From the NCBI RefSeq assembly GCF_003951285.1, contig NZ_RXFQ01000009.1:186001-250000 (forward strand): DNA of 64,000 nt. The letters are read 5' to 3'. Below the pieces are notes generated by a model. That model ran no database searches, was not told where the DNA came from, and worked only from the letters and a program-made list of their open reading frames with translations. This DNA is from Variovorax beijingensis (GTDB lineage Bacteria > Pseudomonadota > Gammaproteobacteria > Burkholderiales > Burkholderiaceae_C). Positions 7,859-17,657 of this stretch are shown here, in pieces (position 1 is the first letter of the stretch; every line of letters starts with the position of its first letter). The position numbers and the translations under genes were made by a program.

Positions 7859-10573
7859 TCAGGCGTAAAGCGGGTTGACCTTGTCGACATTGATGCCGTA
7901 CTTCTTGATCGCCTCGACCACCTTGGCTACCGGCACCGTGCCATCTTCGCTCAATGCCTTGAGCGCGGCCACCACGATGTAGTGGCGGTTGATCTCGAAG
8001 TGCTCGCGCAGCTTGTTGCGGAAGTCGCTGCGGCCGAAGCCGTCGGTGCCCAGCACCTTGTAGGTGCGGCCCTTCGGGATGAAGGGGCGGATCTGTTCGG
8101 CATACGCCTTCATGTAGTCGGTCGATGCCACCACCGGACCGGCCGTGGGTGCGAGCTGCTCGGCCACGAAGGGCACGCGCGGCGCCTGGTCCGGGTGCAG
8201 CAGGCTCCAGCGGTCTGCGTCCTGGCCGTCGCGCGTCAGCTCGTTGAAGCTCGGGCAGCTCCACACCGAGGCCGAAACGCCCCAGTCCTTTTCGAGCAGT
8301 TCCTGCGCCGCGAAGCTTTCGCGCAGGATCGTGCCGCTGCCCAGCAGTTGCACGGTCGGCGACTTGGCCTTCAGCGCCGGGCCCTGCCTGGACAGGTACA
8401 TGCCCTTGATGATCTGCTCCTCGGTGCCGGGCTGCAGGCCTGGCATCGCGTAGTTCTCGTTGAGCAGCGTGAGGTAGTAGTAGACGTTGTCCTGCTTCTC
8501 GACCATGCGCTTCAGGCCGTGGTGCAGGATCACGCCCACTTCGTGCGCGAAGGTCGGGTCGTAGCTCACGCAGTTCGGAATGGTGTTGGCCAGGATGTGG
8601 CTGTGGCCATCTTCATGCTGCAGGCCTTCGCCGTTGAGCGTGGTGCGCCCCGACGTGCCGCCCAGCAGGAAGCCGCGCGCCTGCATGTCGCCGGCCGCCC
8701 AGGCCAGGTCGCCGATGCGCTGGAAGCCGAACATCGAGTAGTACACGTAGAACGGCACCATGATGCGGTTGTTCGTGCTGTACGACGTGGCCGCCGCGAT
8801 CCAGCTCGACATGCCGCCGGCCTCGTTGATGCCTTCCTGCAGGATCTGGCCGGCCTTGTCTTCCTTGTAGTACATGACCTGGTCCTTGTCGACCGGGGTG
8901 TACTGCTGGCCTGCCGGGTTGTAGATGCCGATCTGGCGGAACAACCCTTCCATGCCGAAGGTGCGCGCCTCGTCCACCAGGATGGGCACCACGCGCGGAC
9001 CCAGCGCCTTGTCGCGCAGCAACTGCGTGAGGAAGCGCACGTAGGCTTGCGTGGTCGAGATCTCGCGGCCTTCGGCCGTCGGCTCCATCACCGACTTGAA
9101 GGTGTCCAGCGAGGGCACCGTGAAGCTCTCGTCGGCCTTGGTGCGGCGGTGCGGCAGGTAGCCGCCCAGCGCCTTGCGGCGCTCGTGCAGGTACTTCATT
9201 TCCGGCGTGTCGTCGGCCGGCTTGTAGAACGGCAGGTCGGCGATCTTGCTGTCGGGGATCGGGATGTTGAAGCGGTCGCGGAAGGCCATGATGTCCTCGT
9301 CGCTGAGCTTCTTGGTCTGGTGGACGTTGTTCTTGCCCTCGCCGATCTTGCCCATGCCGAACCCCTTGACCGTCTTGATCAGGAGCACCGTGGGCTGGCC
9401 CTTGTGCTTCACGGCCGCGTCGAAGGCCGCGTAGACCTTCTGCGAATCGTGACCACCGCGGCGCAGCTGCCAGATGTCGTCGTCGCTCATCTTGGACACC
9501 ATCTCGAGCGTGCGCGGATCGCGGCCGAAGAAATGCTTGCGGACGTAGGCGCCGTCGTTGGCCTTGAAGGCCTGGTAGTCGCCGTCGTTGGTCTCCATCA
9601 TGATCTTGCGCAGCGCACCTTCCTTGTCGCGCGCGATCAGCGGGTCCCAGTTGCTGCCCCAGATCAGCTTGATGACGTTCCAGCCCGAACCGCGGAATTC
9701 GCCTTCGAGCTCCTGGATGATCTTGCCGTTGCCGCGCACCGGGCCATCCAGGCGCTGCAGGTTGCAGTTGATGACGAAGATCAGGTTGTCCAGGCCTTCG
9801 CGCGCGGCCAGGCCGATGGCGCCCAGCGATTCGACCTCGTCCATTTCGCCGTCGCCGCAGAACACCCAGACCTTGCGGTTCTCGGTGTTGGCAATGCCGC
9901 GGGCGTGCAGGTACTTGAGGAAGCGCGCCTGGTAGATCGCCATCAGCGGGCCGAGGCCCATCGAGACGGTCGGGAACTGCCAGAACTCGGGCATCAGCTT
10001 GGGGTGCGGGTAGCTGGAGAGGCCCTTGCCGTCGACTTCCTGGCGGAAGTTGAGCAGCTGCTCTTCGCTCAGGCGGCCTTCGAGGTAGGCGCGGGCATAG
10101 ATGCCGGGCGAGACGTGCCCCTGGATGTAGAGACAGTCGCCGCCGTGGTTTTCGCTCTCGGCGTGCCAGAAGTGGTTGAAACCGGCACCGAACATGTTCG
10201 CCAGCGAGGCGAAGGAGCCGATGTGGCCGCCGAGGTCGCCGCCTTCGGCCGGATGGTGGCGGTTGGCCTTGACCACCATTGCCATGGCGTTCCAGCGCAT
10301 GTAGGCGCGCAGGCGCTCCTCGATCTCGAGGTTGCCGGGGCAGCGCTCTTCCTGGTCGGGCTCGATGGTGTTGACGTAGGCCGTGTTGGCGGAGAACGGC
10401 TTGTCGATGCTGTGCTGCCGCGCATGTTCGAGCAGCTGCTCGAGAAGGAAGTGGGCCCGTTCAGGTCCCTCGCTTTGAATGACGGAGGACAGTGCATCCA
10501 TCCATTCACGGGTTTCCTGGGCGTCCGCGTCATTCGCGGCCGAGCCGAACAGGTTCTCGGGATTTGCCGACAT
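7859..10573 (-). CDS. aceE: Pyruvate dehydrogenase E1 component, homodimeric type
   Basis: A 904-residue thiamine-diphosphate enzyme that decarboxylates pyruvate and acetylates the E2 lipoyl group. The ThDP/Mg motif appears as CGDGEMDEVES followed by INCNLQRLDGPV. Length and N-terminus (QETREWMDAL) match E. coli-type AceE. A strong AAAGGAG site precedes the ATG. It is the first gene of the aceE-aceF-bph-lpdA operon and is divergent from a sensor kinase gene across about 205 bp, which must hold the operon promoter. I did not find a convincing -10/-35 pair or a PdhR-type palindrome there. Confidence 0.98.
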   Translation of the reverse strand: MSANPENLFGSAANDADAQETREWMDALSSVIQSEGPERAHFLLEQLLEHARQHSIDKPFSANTAYVNTIEPDQEERCPGNLEIEERLRAYMRWNAMAMVVKANRHHPAEGGDLGGHIGSFASLANMFGAGFNHFWHAESENHGGDCLYIQGHVSPGIYARAYLEGRLSEEQLLNFRQEVDGKGLSSYPHPKLMPEFWQFPTVSMGLGPLMAIYQARFLKYLHARGIANTENRKVWVFCGDGEMDEVESLGAIGLAAREGLDNLIFVINCNLQRLDGPVRGNGKIIQELEGEFRGSGWNVIKLIWGSNWDPLIARDKEGALRKIMMETNDGDYQAFKANDGAYVRKHFFGRDPRTLEMVSKMSDDDIWQLRRGGHDSQKVYAAFDAAVKHKGQPTVLLIKTVKGFGMGKIGEGKNNVHQTKKLSDEDIMAFRDRFNIPIPDSKIADLPFYKPADDTPEMKYLHERRKALGGYLPHRRTKADESFTVPSLDTFKSVMEPTAEGREISTTQAYVRFLTQLLRDKALGPRVVPILVDEARTFGMEGLFRQIGIYNPAGQQYTPVDKDQVMYYKEDKAGQILQEGINEAGGMSSWIAAATSYSTNNRIMVPFYVYYSMFGFQRIGDLAWAAGDMQARGFLLGGTSGRTTLNGEGLQHEDGHSHILANTIPNCVSYDPTFAHEVGVILHHGLKRMVEKQDNVYYYLTLLNENYAMPGLQPGTEEQIIKGMYLSRQGPALKAKSPTVQLLGSGTILRESFAAQELLEKDWGVSASVWSCPSFNELTRDGQDADRWSLLHPDQAPRVPFVAEQLAPTAGPVVASTDYMKAYAEQIRPFIPKGRTYKVLGTDGFGRSDFRNKLREHFEINRHYIVVAALKALSEDGTVPVAKVVEAIKKYGINVDKVNPLYA

Positions 10574-10778
10574 GCTTGTCTCTCCTTTAGGGCTGTGGCT
10601 GTAATTTAGTGCGCTCTTCGATCACCGCGCGGGAGTTTCTCATAGAAATACTTCCATTTCAAATAGTGCATGTTGATTTCTTAATGTGATATTTCAGAAA
10701 CAATGTCGCCCGCGCCGGAATCAATGGCACTGCGGCCCTTCTCTCCTTGGTGCAGGGGCCATCCCCTAAACTCGCAGG

Positions 10779-13319
10779 ATGCCCTTTTCCTCTCCGCTGT
10801 CGGTTGCCCGCAGCGCCGTGAATGCGTCTCCGCTCTCGTGGTGGCGCCGCTGGTGGCGCCAGCAAACGCCAGTGCTGCAAGACGCGGTCGCCATGCTGGC
10901 GCCGATTGCGGCGGTCCTGCTGTTCCTGGCGGCCATCGTTTCGGCGTTCTGGTATCTGCGCACCGAGGAAGTCGAGCGCGAGCAGGAATCCGTGCGGCGC
11001 GACGTCGAATACGCGCAGCAGCGCATGCGCCTGCGCCTGCTCGAGCGCCAGGAACAGCTGATGCGCATCGCGCGGGACGCCTCCAACCGCGAGATCGACC
11101 CGGTCGAATTCGCGAGCCGCGCCGAATCGCTGGTGAGCCAGTTCCCCGAGCTGCAGACCGTCACCTGGATCGACGACCGGCGCCGCTTCAAGGCCGGCTA
11201 TTCGGCGCCGAGCGTGCATCCCGCGCAGCAGCACCTGATCGGCGATGTGCTGCGCCCGGGGGACGTGGAGAGCAACTACGCGCTGGCCCGCGAACTGCGC
11301 CAGCCGGTTTTCTCCCAGCCGGTGGCGGGCGGCGATCCCGCGGCGATGCTGCAGCTGCACATTCCGCTTTTCGACCAGGGCCTGTTCGCGGGCGTGGTGC
11401 TGGGCGAGTTCTCGGTCGATGGACTGCTGCGCTACGGCATGCCGTCGGAAGTGCAGGCGCGCTATGCGGTCTCGCTGCTCGACGCCAAGGGCAACGTCCT
11501 CGCGGGCAACACGGCCAGCCTGAGGGAAGGCGGCACGCGGCTCCTCCCCTGGCCCGAAAGAACCAATGAGTACGAGGTGCCGGTTTCGCCCGTGGGCAAC
11601 GCGCTGGTGTTGCGCGCCCAGGCCTACCGCACTTCGCAGGGGGTGGTCGGCAACGGCCTGTTCTGGCTGGTCTGCGCGCTCAGCGTGCTGACCAGCTGGA
11701 TGCTGATCGGCACCTGGCGGCACACCCGGCGGCGCCAGCAGGCCCAGCAGCGGCTGGTCGCCGAGACCAACTTCCGGCGCGCGATGGAAAACTCCATGCT
11801 CACCGGCATGCGCGTGCTCGACCTGCAAGGCCGCATCACCTACGTGAACGCCGCCTTCTGCGCGATGACGGGCTGGAGCGAAGCCGAGCTGGTGGGCCAG
11901 TCGCCGCCCTTCCCCTATTGGCTGGAGTCGGACCGCGAAGTGATGAACGAGCGGCTCGAGGAAGAACTGCACGGTCGTGCCCTGCCCGGTGGCTTCCAGG
12001 TGCGCGTGAAGCGCAAGAACGGCAGCGTGTTCAACGCCCGGCTCTATGTGTCGCCGCTGATCGACGCGCGCGGCCATCAGACCGGCTGGATGACGTCGAT
12101 GACCGACATCACCGAGCCCACGCGCATCCGCGAGCAGCTGTCGGCTTCTTACGAGCGCTTCACCACGGTGCTGGAGGCGCTCGATGCCGCCGTGTCGGTC
12201 GCGCCCATCGGCAGCGAGGAACTGCTGTTCGCGAACAAGCTGTACCGGCTCTGGTTCGGCTCCGACACCGTGGGCCACCTGGGCATGGTGGCGCAGGCCG
12301 GCGTGCCCACCTCCAATGCGCACGACGAGGGCCTGGACGACGTCGACCCCTACGCCGGCCTGCCGATCGACACCCTGACCGCCGCCCAGACCGCCAACAA
12401 CGAGATCTTCGTGCCGCACCTGGGCAAGTGGCTCGAAGTGCGCTCGCGCTATCTCACCTGGGTCGACGGCCGGCTGGCCCAGCTGGTGATCGCCACCGAC
12501 ATCACGCCGCGGCGCGACGCCGAGGAGCAGGCCGCCGCGCAGGCCGACCGCGCGCAGGCCGCGAGCCGCCTGATCACGATGGGCGAGATGGCGTCCAGCG
12601 TGGCGCACGAACTCAACCAGCCGCTGACGGCCATCACCAACTACTGCAACGGAATGATGTCGCGCCTCAAGGGGCAGGCCATCGACACCGAGGCGCTGCT
12701 CGCGGCGCTGGAGAAAACCTCCAAGCAGGCGCAGCGCGCGGGGCAAATCATCCAGCGCATCCGTTCGTTCGTGAAGCGCAGCGAGCCCAACCGCACGGCC
12801 GCCGACGTGTCCACCATGGTCAGCGAAGCGGTCGAACTCGCAGGCATCGAGCTGCGGCGGCGCAACGTGCGGCTCAACCACTACGTGGCCGCGCGGCTGC
12901 CGGTGGTGCAGGTGGACCCGATCCTGATCGAGCAGGTGATGGTCAACCTGCTGAAGAACGCGGCCGAGTCCATCGACATTGCCGAGCGTCCGCTCGCGCG
13001 CCGCAGCGTCGAGCTGCGCGTGCTGCCCAAGGTGATCGAAGGCCACAACGCCATCGAATTCTCGGTGCAGGACACCGGCAAGGGCCTGGCCCCCGAGGTG
13101 ATGGACCGCCTGTACGAAGCCTTCTTCTCCACCAAGCCGGAAGGCATGGGCATCGGGCTGAACCTCTGCCGCACCATCGTGGAGTCCCACCGCGGCCGGA
13201 TGCAGGCGGAGAACATCTACAATGGCCCGGATGTGATCGGATGCCGTTTTTCCTTCTGGATTCCGGTGTTGGACGCTCCCAGTTCCGTAGCAAGCGACGA
13301 GGCAAAGGTACCTGCATGA
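10779..13319 (+). CDS. PAS-domain membrane sensor histidine kinase
   Basis: An 846-residue kinase. A transmembrane segment at about residues 34-60 and a second near 288-312 bracket a periplasmic sensing region of about 225 residues. Two PAS-like segments follow (about 325-450 and 460-580). Then comes HisKA with the phospho-acceptor His610 in SSVAHELNQPL, and an ATPase domain with VNLLKNAAESI (N box) and DTGKGL (G1). Its TGA overlaps the ATG of the response regulator gene, so the two form a pair. It sits divergently from aceE, which suggests, without proof, a role in sensing carbon status for the pyruvate dehydrogenase operon. Confidence 0.9.
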   Translation: MPFSSPLSVARSAVNASPLSWWRRWWRQQTPVLQDAVAMLAPIAAVLLFLAAIVSAFWYLRTEEVEREQESVRRDVEYAQQRMRLRLLERQEQLMRIARDASNREIDPVEFASRAESLVSQFPELQTVTWIDDRRRFKAGYSAPSVHPAQQHLIGDVLRPGDVESNYALARELRQPVFSQPVAGGDPAAMLQLHIPLFDQGLFAGVVLGEFSVDGLLRYGMPSEVQARYAVSLLDAKGNVLAGNTASLREGGTRLLPWPERTNEYEVPVSPVGNALVLRAQAYRTSQGVVGNGLFWLVCALSVLTSWMLIGTWRHTRRRQQAQQRLVAETNFRRAMENSMLTGMRVLDLQGRITYVNAAFCAMTGWSEAELVGQSPPFPYWLESDREVMNERLEEELHGRALPGGFQVRVKRKNGSVFNARLYVSPLIDARGHQTGWMTSMTDITEPTRIREQLSASYERFTTVLEALDAAVSVAPIGSEELLFANKLYRLWFGSDTVGHLGMVAQAGVPTSNAHDEGLDDVDPYAGLPIDTLTAAQTANNEIFVPHLGKWLEVRSRYLTWVDGRLAQLVIATDITPRRDAEEQAAAQADRAQAASRLITMGEMASSVAHELNQPLTAITNYCNGMMSRLKGQAIDTEALLAALEKTSKQAQRAGQIIQRIRSFVKRSEPNRTAADVSTMVSEAVELAGIELRRRNVRLNHYVAARLPVVQVDPILIEQVMVNLLKNAAESIDIAERPLARRSVELRVLPKVIEGHNAIEFSVQDTGKGLAPEVMDRLYEAFFSTKPEGMGIGLNLCRTIVESHRGRMQAENIYNGPDVIGCRFSFWIPVLDAPSSVASDEAKVPA

Positions 13320-13948
13320 GTTTGATTCCGAAGAAGGGCACTGTCTATGTCGTCGACGACGACGAAGCCGTGCGAGATTCGTTGCAATGGCTGCTCGAGG
13401 GCAAGGACTACAGGGTTCGCTGCTTCGATTCGGCCGAGTCCTTTCTCTCCCGATACGACCCGCGCGAAGTCGCCTGTCTGATCGTCGACATCCGCATGGC
13501 CGGAATGACCGGCCTCGAGTTGCAGGATCGGCTGATCGAACGGCGCTCCCCGCTGCCGATCGTGGTGATCACCGGCCACGGCGACGTGCCGATGGCGGTC
13601 GACAGCATGAAGAAGGGCGCCATGGATTTCATCCAGAAGCCCTTCAACGACGAAGAGCTCGTCACGCTGGTCGAGCGCATGCTCGAGCACGCGCGCGGCG
13701 CCTTCACCCAGCACCAGCAGTCGGCCAGCCGCGATGCGCTGCTGTCCAAGCTCACCGGCCGCGAGGCCCAGGTGCTCGAGCGCATCGTCGCCGGCCGCCT
13801 GAACAAGCAGATTGCCGACGACCTGGGCATCAGCATCAAGACGGTCGAGGCGCATCGCGCGAACATCATGGAAAAGCTCAACGCCAACACCGTGGCCGAT
13901 CTGCTCAAGATCGCGCTCGGGCAGGCGGCGCCAGCGGCCAAGGCCTAA
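13316..13948 (+). CDS. FixJ/NarL-type response regulator
   Basis: A 210-residue regulator with a receiver domain (residues about 8-122: acidic pair DDD at 14-16, phospho-acceptor Asp58 in CLIVDIRM, Lys in IQKPF). The C-terminal LuxR-type helix-turn-helix reads LTGREAQVLERI...NKQIADDLGISIKTVEAHR. This is the FixJ/TtrR subgroup. It starts inside the stop codon of the kinase gene (ATGA), which makes it the cognate partner. A hairpin followed by T5 ends the unit just before folD. Target genes are unknown; the divergent aceE operon is the nearest candidate. Confidence 0.9.
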   Translation: MSLIPKKGTVYVVDDDEAVRDSLQWLLEGKDYRVRCFDSAESFLSRYDPREVACLIVDIRMAGMTGLELQDRLIERRSPLPIVVITGHGDVPMAVDSMKKGAMDFIQKPFNDEELVTLVERMLEHARGAFTQHQQSASRDALLSKLTGREAQVLERIVAGRLNKQIADDLGISIKTVEAHRANIMEKLNANTVADLLKIALGQAAPAAKA

Positions 13949-13985
13949 GAGCCAGCTATCTCTCCGATAGCGACGAATGTCCCCC

Positions 13986-14009
13986 ACGCCTGCGCAAGCG
14001 GGCGTTTTT
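13986..14009 (+). terminator. Intrinsic terminator after the kinase-regulator pair
   Basis: ACGCCTGC / GCGGGCGT pair around a GCAA tetraloop (13994-13997), the stem closed by A13986-T14005, and the T-run covers 14005-14009. It separates the two-component genes from folD, whose ATG is only 20 nt further on. A smaller hairpin GCTATC-tctcc-GATAGC precedes it at 13955-13971. Confidence 0.75.
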
Positions 14010-14028
14010 ACTTGGAAAATCGAAACCG

Positions 14029-14880
14029 ATGACCGCCCAACTGATCGACGGCAACGCCCTCGCCAAAACCATTCGCGCCGAGGTCGCCGGCCGCACCGCC
14101 GCACTGAAGGCCCGGGGCGTGGACCCGGCCCTCTCCATCATCCTCGTGGGCAGCGACCCGGCCAGCCAGGTCTACACGAAGCACAAGGTCAACGACAGCA
14201 CCGAAACCGGCCTCGCGGCCACGCTCGAGACCTACCCGGCCGACATGAGCGAGGCCGCGCTGCTCGACCGCATCCGCGCCCTCAACGACGACCCCAAGGT
14301 GCACGGCATCCTGGTCCAGCTGCCGCTGCCAAAGCACATGGACAGCCAGAAGGTCATCGAGACGATCTCGCCGGCCAAGGACGTGGACGGCTTCCACGTG
14401 GCCAGCGCCGGCGCGCTCATGACCGGCGCACCGGGCTTCTGGCCCTGCACGCCGTACGGCTGCATGAAGATGCTCGAATCCATCGGCTACGACCTGCGCG
14501 GCAAGCATGCGGTGGTCATCGGCCGCAGCAACATCGTCGGCAAACCCATGGCCATGATGCTGCTGGCCAAGAACGCCACCGTCACCATCTGCCACAGCGC
14601 CACGCAAGACCTGGCCGCCCTCACGCGCCAGGCCGACGTGATCGTTGCCGCGGTGGGCAAGCGCAACATCCTGACGGCCGGCATGGTGAAGCCCGGCGCT
14701 GTCGTGATCGACGTGGGAATGAACCGCAAGGAAGACGGCAAGCTCGCGGGCGACGTCGACTTCGACGGCGTCAAGGAAGTGGCCGGCTGGATCACCCCCG
14801 TGCCCGGCGGCGTCGGCCCCATGACGCGCGCCATGCTGCTCGTCAACACCCTTGAAGCGGCCGAACGCGCCGCCAAGTGA
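14029..14880 (+). CDS. folD: Bifunctional methylenetetrahydrofolate dehydrogenase / cyclohydrolase
   Basis: A 283-residue cytoplasmic enzyme interconverting 5,10-methylene-, methenyl- and 10-formyl-tetrahydrofolate with NADP+. Family signatures are present: SQVYTKHKV with the Tyr-x3-Lys catalytic pair, VQLPLPKHM, KDVDGFH, GRSNIVGKPMA for the nucleotide-binding site and PVPGGVGPMT near the C-terminus. Length is standard. The start at 14029 follows the terminator hairpin closely. Its stop at 14880 lies 5 nt before the first plausible ATG of the downstream peptidase gene, so the two are probably cotranscribed. Confidence 0.97.
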   Translation: MTAQLIDGNALAKTIRAEVAGRTAALKARGVDPALSIILVGSDPASQVYTKHKVNDSTETGLAATLETYPADMSEAALLDRIRALNDDPKVHGILVQLPLPKHMDSQKVIETISPAKDVDGFHVASAGALMTGAPGFWPCTPYGCMKMLESIGYDLRGKHAVVIGRSNIVGKPMAMMLLAKNATVTICHSATQDLAALTRQADVIVAAVGKRNILTAGMVKPGAVVIDVGMNRKEDGKLAGDVDFDGVKEVAGWITPVPGGVGPMTRAMLLVNTLEAAERAAK

Positions 14881-14885
14881 TTCAC

Positions 14886-16943
14886 ATGGCCATGACGAAC
14901 AACCCCCTCCTCGACTTCACCGATCTCCCGCTGTTCGATCGCATCGAGCCCGAACATGTTGCGCCCGCGGTCGACATCCTGCTGGCCGAAGCCGAGGCGG
15001 CGCTGCAGACGGTGACGGCGGCCGACTTTCCGGCCGACTGGAACGCGATCTCCAAGGTGCTCGACGTGGCCTCCGAACGCTTCAGCCGTGCCTGGGGTGC
15101 CGTGGGCCATCTCAACGCCGTGGCCGACACGCCGGAGTTGCGCGCCGCCTACAACGAGGCCATGCCGCGCGTGACCGCCTTCTGGACCCGGCTGGGTTCC
15201 GACGAGCGCCTCTACGCCAAGTACAAGGCCATCGACGCGGCCACCCTCAACCCCGAGCAGCGCCAGGCGCACAAGAATGCCGTGCGCAACTTCGTGCTGG
15301 GCGGCGCGGAACTGCAGGGCGATGCGAAGAAGCGCTTTGCCGACATCCAGGAGCGCCAGGCCGAACTGAGCCAGAAGTTCAGCGAGAACGCGCTCGATGC
15401 CACCGACGCCTTCTCGTACTACGCGGCGCCGGGGGAGCTCGAGGGCGTGCCCGAAGACGTGGTGAGCGCGGCCCGCGCAGCGGCCGAAGCCGAAGGCAAG
15501 CAGGGCTGCAAGCTCACGCTCAAGATGCCCTGCTACCTGCCCGTGATGCAGTTCGCCAGGAGCAGCGCACTGCGCGAAACGCTCTACCGCGCGTATGTCA
15601 CCCGCGCCAGCGAGCTCGGCGATCCGGCCTTCGACAACACGGCCTTGATCAACGAGATCCTCGCGCTGCGCGAAGAAGAAGCCAGGCTGCTCGGCTACCG
15701 GAATTTCGGCGAACTCTCGGTCGTGCCCAAGATGGCCGAGTCGCCCGAGCAGGTGATCAAGTTCCTGCGCGATCTCGCGGCCAAGGCCAAGCCTTACGGC
15801 GAACGCGACCTGGCCGACCTGCGCGTCTTCGCCTCGGAGCAGCTGGGCATCACCGATCCGCAGGCCTGGGACTGGAGCTACATCGGCGAGAAGCTCAAGG
15901 AAGCGCGCTACGCCTTCAGCGAGCAGGAGGTGAAGCAGTACTTCCCGGCGCCCAAGGTCATGGCCGGCCTGTTCAAGATCGTCGAGACGCTGTTCGAGGT
16001 TTCGATTCGCCGCGACAGCGCGCCCACCTGGCACCCGAGCGTCGAGGTCTACCGCATCGAGCGGACCGGCCAGAAGGTCGGCCAGTTCTACCTCGATCCT
16101 TCCGCCCGTGCCGCCAAGCGCGGCGGCGCCTGGATGGACGACGTACGCGCGCGCTGGCTGCGCCCTGACGACGGCGTGCTGCAAACACCCGTCGCACAGC
16201 TCGTGTGCAACTTTGCGAGCGGCGTCGACGGCAAGCCGCCGCTGCTCACGCACGACGACGTGACCACCCTCTTCCACGAATTCGGCCACGGCCTGCACCA
16301 CATGCTCACGCAGGTGAACGAGCGCGACGTGTCGGGCATCAGCGGCGTCGAGTGGGACGCGGTCGAGCTGCCGAGCCAGTTCATGGAAAACTTCTGCTGG
16401 GAGTGGGATGTGCTCAGGCACATGACGGCCCACGTCGATACCGGCGAGCCGCTGCCGCGCGCGCTGTTCGACAAGATGACCGCCGCCAAGAACTTCCAGA
16501 GCGGCCTGCAGACACTGCGCCAGATCGAGTTCTCGCTGTTCGACATGCTGCTGCACACCGAATACCAGGCCGCCGCCGCGCAGCCGGACGGCGTGCTCGC
16601 GCTGCTGGGCAAGGTCCGCACCGAGGTGGCCGTGATGCCTTCGCCTCCTTTCAGCCGCACGCCGAACACCTTCAGCCACATCTTCTCTGGCGGCTACGCG
16701 GCCGGCTACTACAGCTACAAGTGGGCCGAGGTGCTGAGCGCCGACGCCTATGCCGCCTTCGAGGAAACCGTGGGCGCCGACGGCCAGCCGAACATCGAAA
16801 CCGGCCGCAGGTACCGCCAGGCGATCCTCGAAGCCGGCGGCAGCCGCAGCGCCATGGATTCGTTCAAGGCCTTTCGCGGCCGCGAGCCCCAGCTTGATGC
16901 GCTGCTGCGACACCAGGGCATGGCGCAGGCCCAGCCCGCTTGA
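14886..16943 (+). CDS. prlC: M3-family oligopeptidase A-like metallopeptidase
   Basis: About 685 residues of the thimet oligopeptidase / oligopeptidase A family, cytoplasmic zinc peptidases that degrade small peptides, including cleaved signal peptides. The zinc site is TTLFHEFGHGLHHML (HExxH variant HEFGH), with the downstream acidic ligand in the ENFCWEWDVL region. The N-terminal PLLDFTDLPLFDRIEPEHV is typical of PrlC/OpdA. An in-frame GTG at 14877 overlaps the folD stop; the ATG at 14886 or 14892 looks more natural and changes only a few residues. No signal peptide is seen, as expected. Confidence 0.93.
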   Translation: MAMTNNPLLDFTDLPLFDRIEPEHVAPAVDILLAEAEAALQTVTAADFPADWNAISKVLDVASERFSRAWGAVGHLNAVADTPELRAAYNEAMPRVTAFWTRLGSDERLYAKYKAIDAATLNPEQRQAHKNAVRNFVLGGAELQGDAKKRFADIQERQAELSQKFSENALDATDAFSYYAAPGELEGVPEDVVSAARAAAEAEGKQGCKLTLKMPCYLPVMQFARSSALRETLYRAYVTRASELGDPAFDNTALINEILALREEEARLLGYRNFGELSVVPKMAESPEQVIKFLRDLAAKAKPYGERDLADLRVFASEQLGITDPQAWDWSYIGEKLKEARYAFSEQEVKQYFPAPKVMAGLFKIVETLFEVSIRRDSAPTWHPSVEVYRIERTGQKVGQFYLDPSARAAKRGGAWMDDVRARWLRPDDGVLQTPVAQLVCNFASGVDGKPPLLTHDDVTTLFHEFGHGLHHMLTQVNERDVSGISGVEWDAVELPSQFMENFCWEWDVLRHMTAHVDTGEPLPRALFDKMTAAKNFQSGLQTLRQIEFSLFDMLLHTEYQAAAAQPDGVLALLGKVRTEVAVMPSPPFSRTPNTFSHIFSGGYAAGYYSYKWAEVLSADAYAAFEETVGADGQPNIETGRRYRQAILEAGGSRSAMDSFKAFRGREPQLDALLRHQGMAQAQPA

Positions 16944-16973
16944 TGCAGGCCTGAAGCTTGCGATACTCGGGCG

Positions 16974-17618
16974 ATGCATCCGACCCACAAGAAATCCTCC
17001 TTGCATCGCCTGTCCGGCGCCGCCCTGCTGCTGATTGCCGCAGGAGCAATGGCACAGCCGATCTACCGCAACGTCGACAAGAACGGCAAGGTCACCTTCT
17101 CGGACCGCGCGCCCACCGCGAGCACGGAACCGGCCGCAGCGCCGCAGGCCGGCATCACGCCTCCCGCCAATGCCGGGCTGCCCTACGAACTGCGGCAAGT
17201 GGCGCAGCGCTACCCCGTGACGCTCTACAGCAGCGAGGAATGCGCGCCCTGCGGCACGGCCCGTTCGCTGCTCGTCACGCGCGGCATTCCCTTCGAGGAG
17301 CGCACCGTCAAGAGCAACCAGGACGTCGAGGCGCTGCAGCGCCTGAGCAACCAGGCCTCGCTGCCGCTGCTGACGATCGGCTCGCAGCAGCTCAAGGGCT
17401 ACTCGGACGCCGAATGGTCGCAATACCTCGACGCCGCGGGCTATCCGAAGAGCAACAGCCTGCCCGCCGGCTACCGCAATCCGCCGGCGCGGCCGCTGGT
17501 TGCGCTGCAGCCGGCGCCCGCTGCGCGCGAGCCCGCGCAACCGGCACCTGCACCGCAGCCGCCCGCGCCCGCCCCCAGCGGTCCGAGCCCGAGCAACCCG
17601 GCCGGCATCAAGTTCTGA
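16974..17618 (+). CDS. Exported DUF4124 / glutaredoxin-like thiol protein
   Basis: A 214-residue secreted protein. A signal peptide covers about residues 1-28 (ends GAMAQPIY). A DUF4124-like strand follows, IYRNVDKNGKVTFSDRAP. A glutaredoxin-fold segment comes next, with the redox motif CAPC in YSSEECAPCGTAR and the cis-Pro region QASLPLLTIG. The last 50 residues are a Pro/Ala-rich tail, possibly a wall-spanning or disordered extension. The combination suggests a periplasmic thiol-disulfide protein; the partner is unknown. A hairpin with a T-run follows the gene. Confidence 0.8.
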   Translation: MHPTHKKSSLHRLSGAALLLIAAGAMAQPIYRNVDKNGKVTFSDRAPTASTEPAAAPQAGITPPANAGLPYELRQVAQRYPVTLYSSEECAPCGTARSLLVTRGIPFEERTVKSNQDVEALQRLSNQASLPLLTIGSQQLKGYSDAEWSQYLDAAGYPKSNSLPAGYRNPPARPLVALQPAPAAREPAQPAPAPQPPAPAPSGPSPSNPAGIKF

Positions 17619-17629
17619 CCCAGCCGGCC

Positions 17630-17655
17630 GCCAGCCAAGGCTGGCAGCCCTTTTT
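17630..17655 (+). terminator. Intrinsic terminator after the glutaredoxin-like gene
   Basis: GCCAGCC-AA-GGCTGGC at 17630-17645 forms a 7-bp perfect stem. AGCCC and then T5 (17651-17655) follow. The five-base gap between stem and T-run weakens it slightly. The rpiA stop codon at 17658 lies immediately beyond, on the other strand. Confidence 0.6.
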
Positions 17656-17657
17656 CT

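Noticed and set aside
7982..10609. An 875-codon open frame on the plus strand opposite aceE
   Set aside because: Antisense shadow of aceE with His/Val/Leu-rich low-complexity translation and no family motif.
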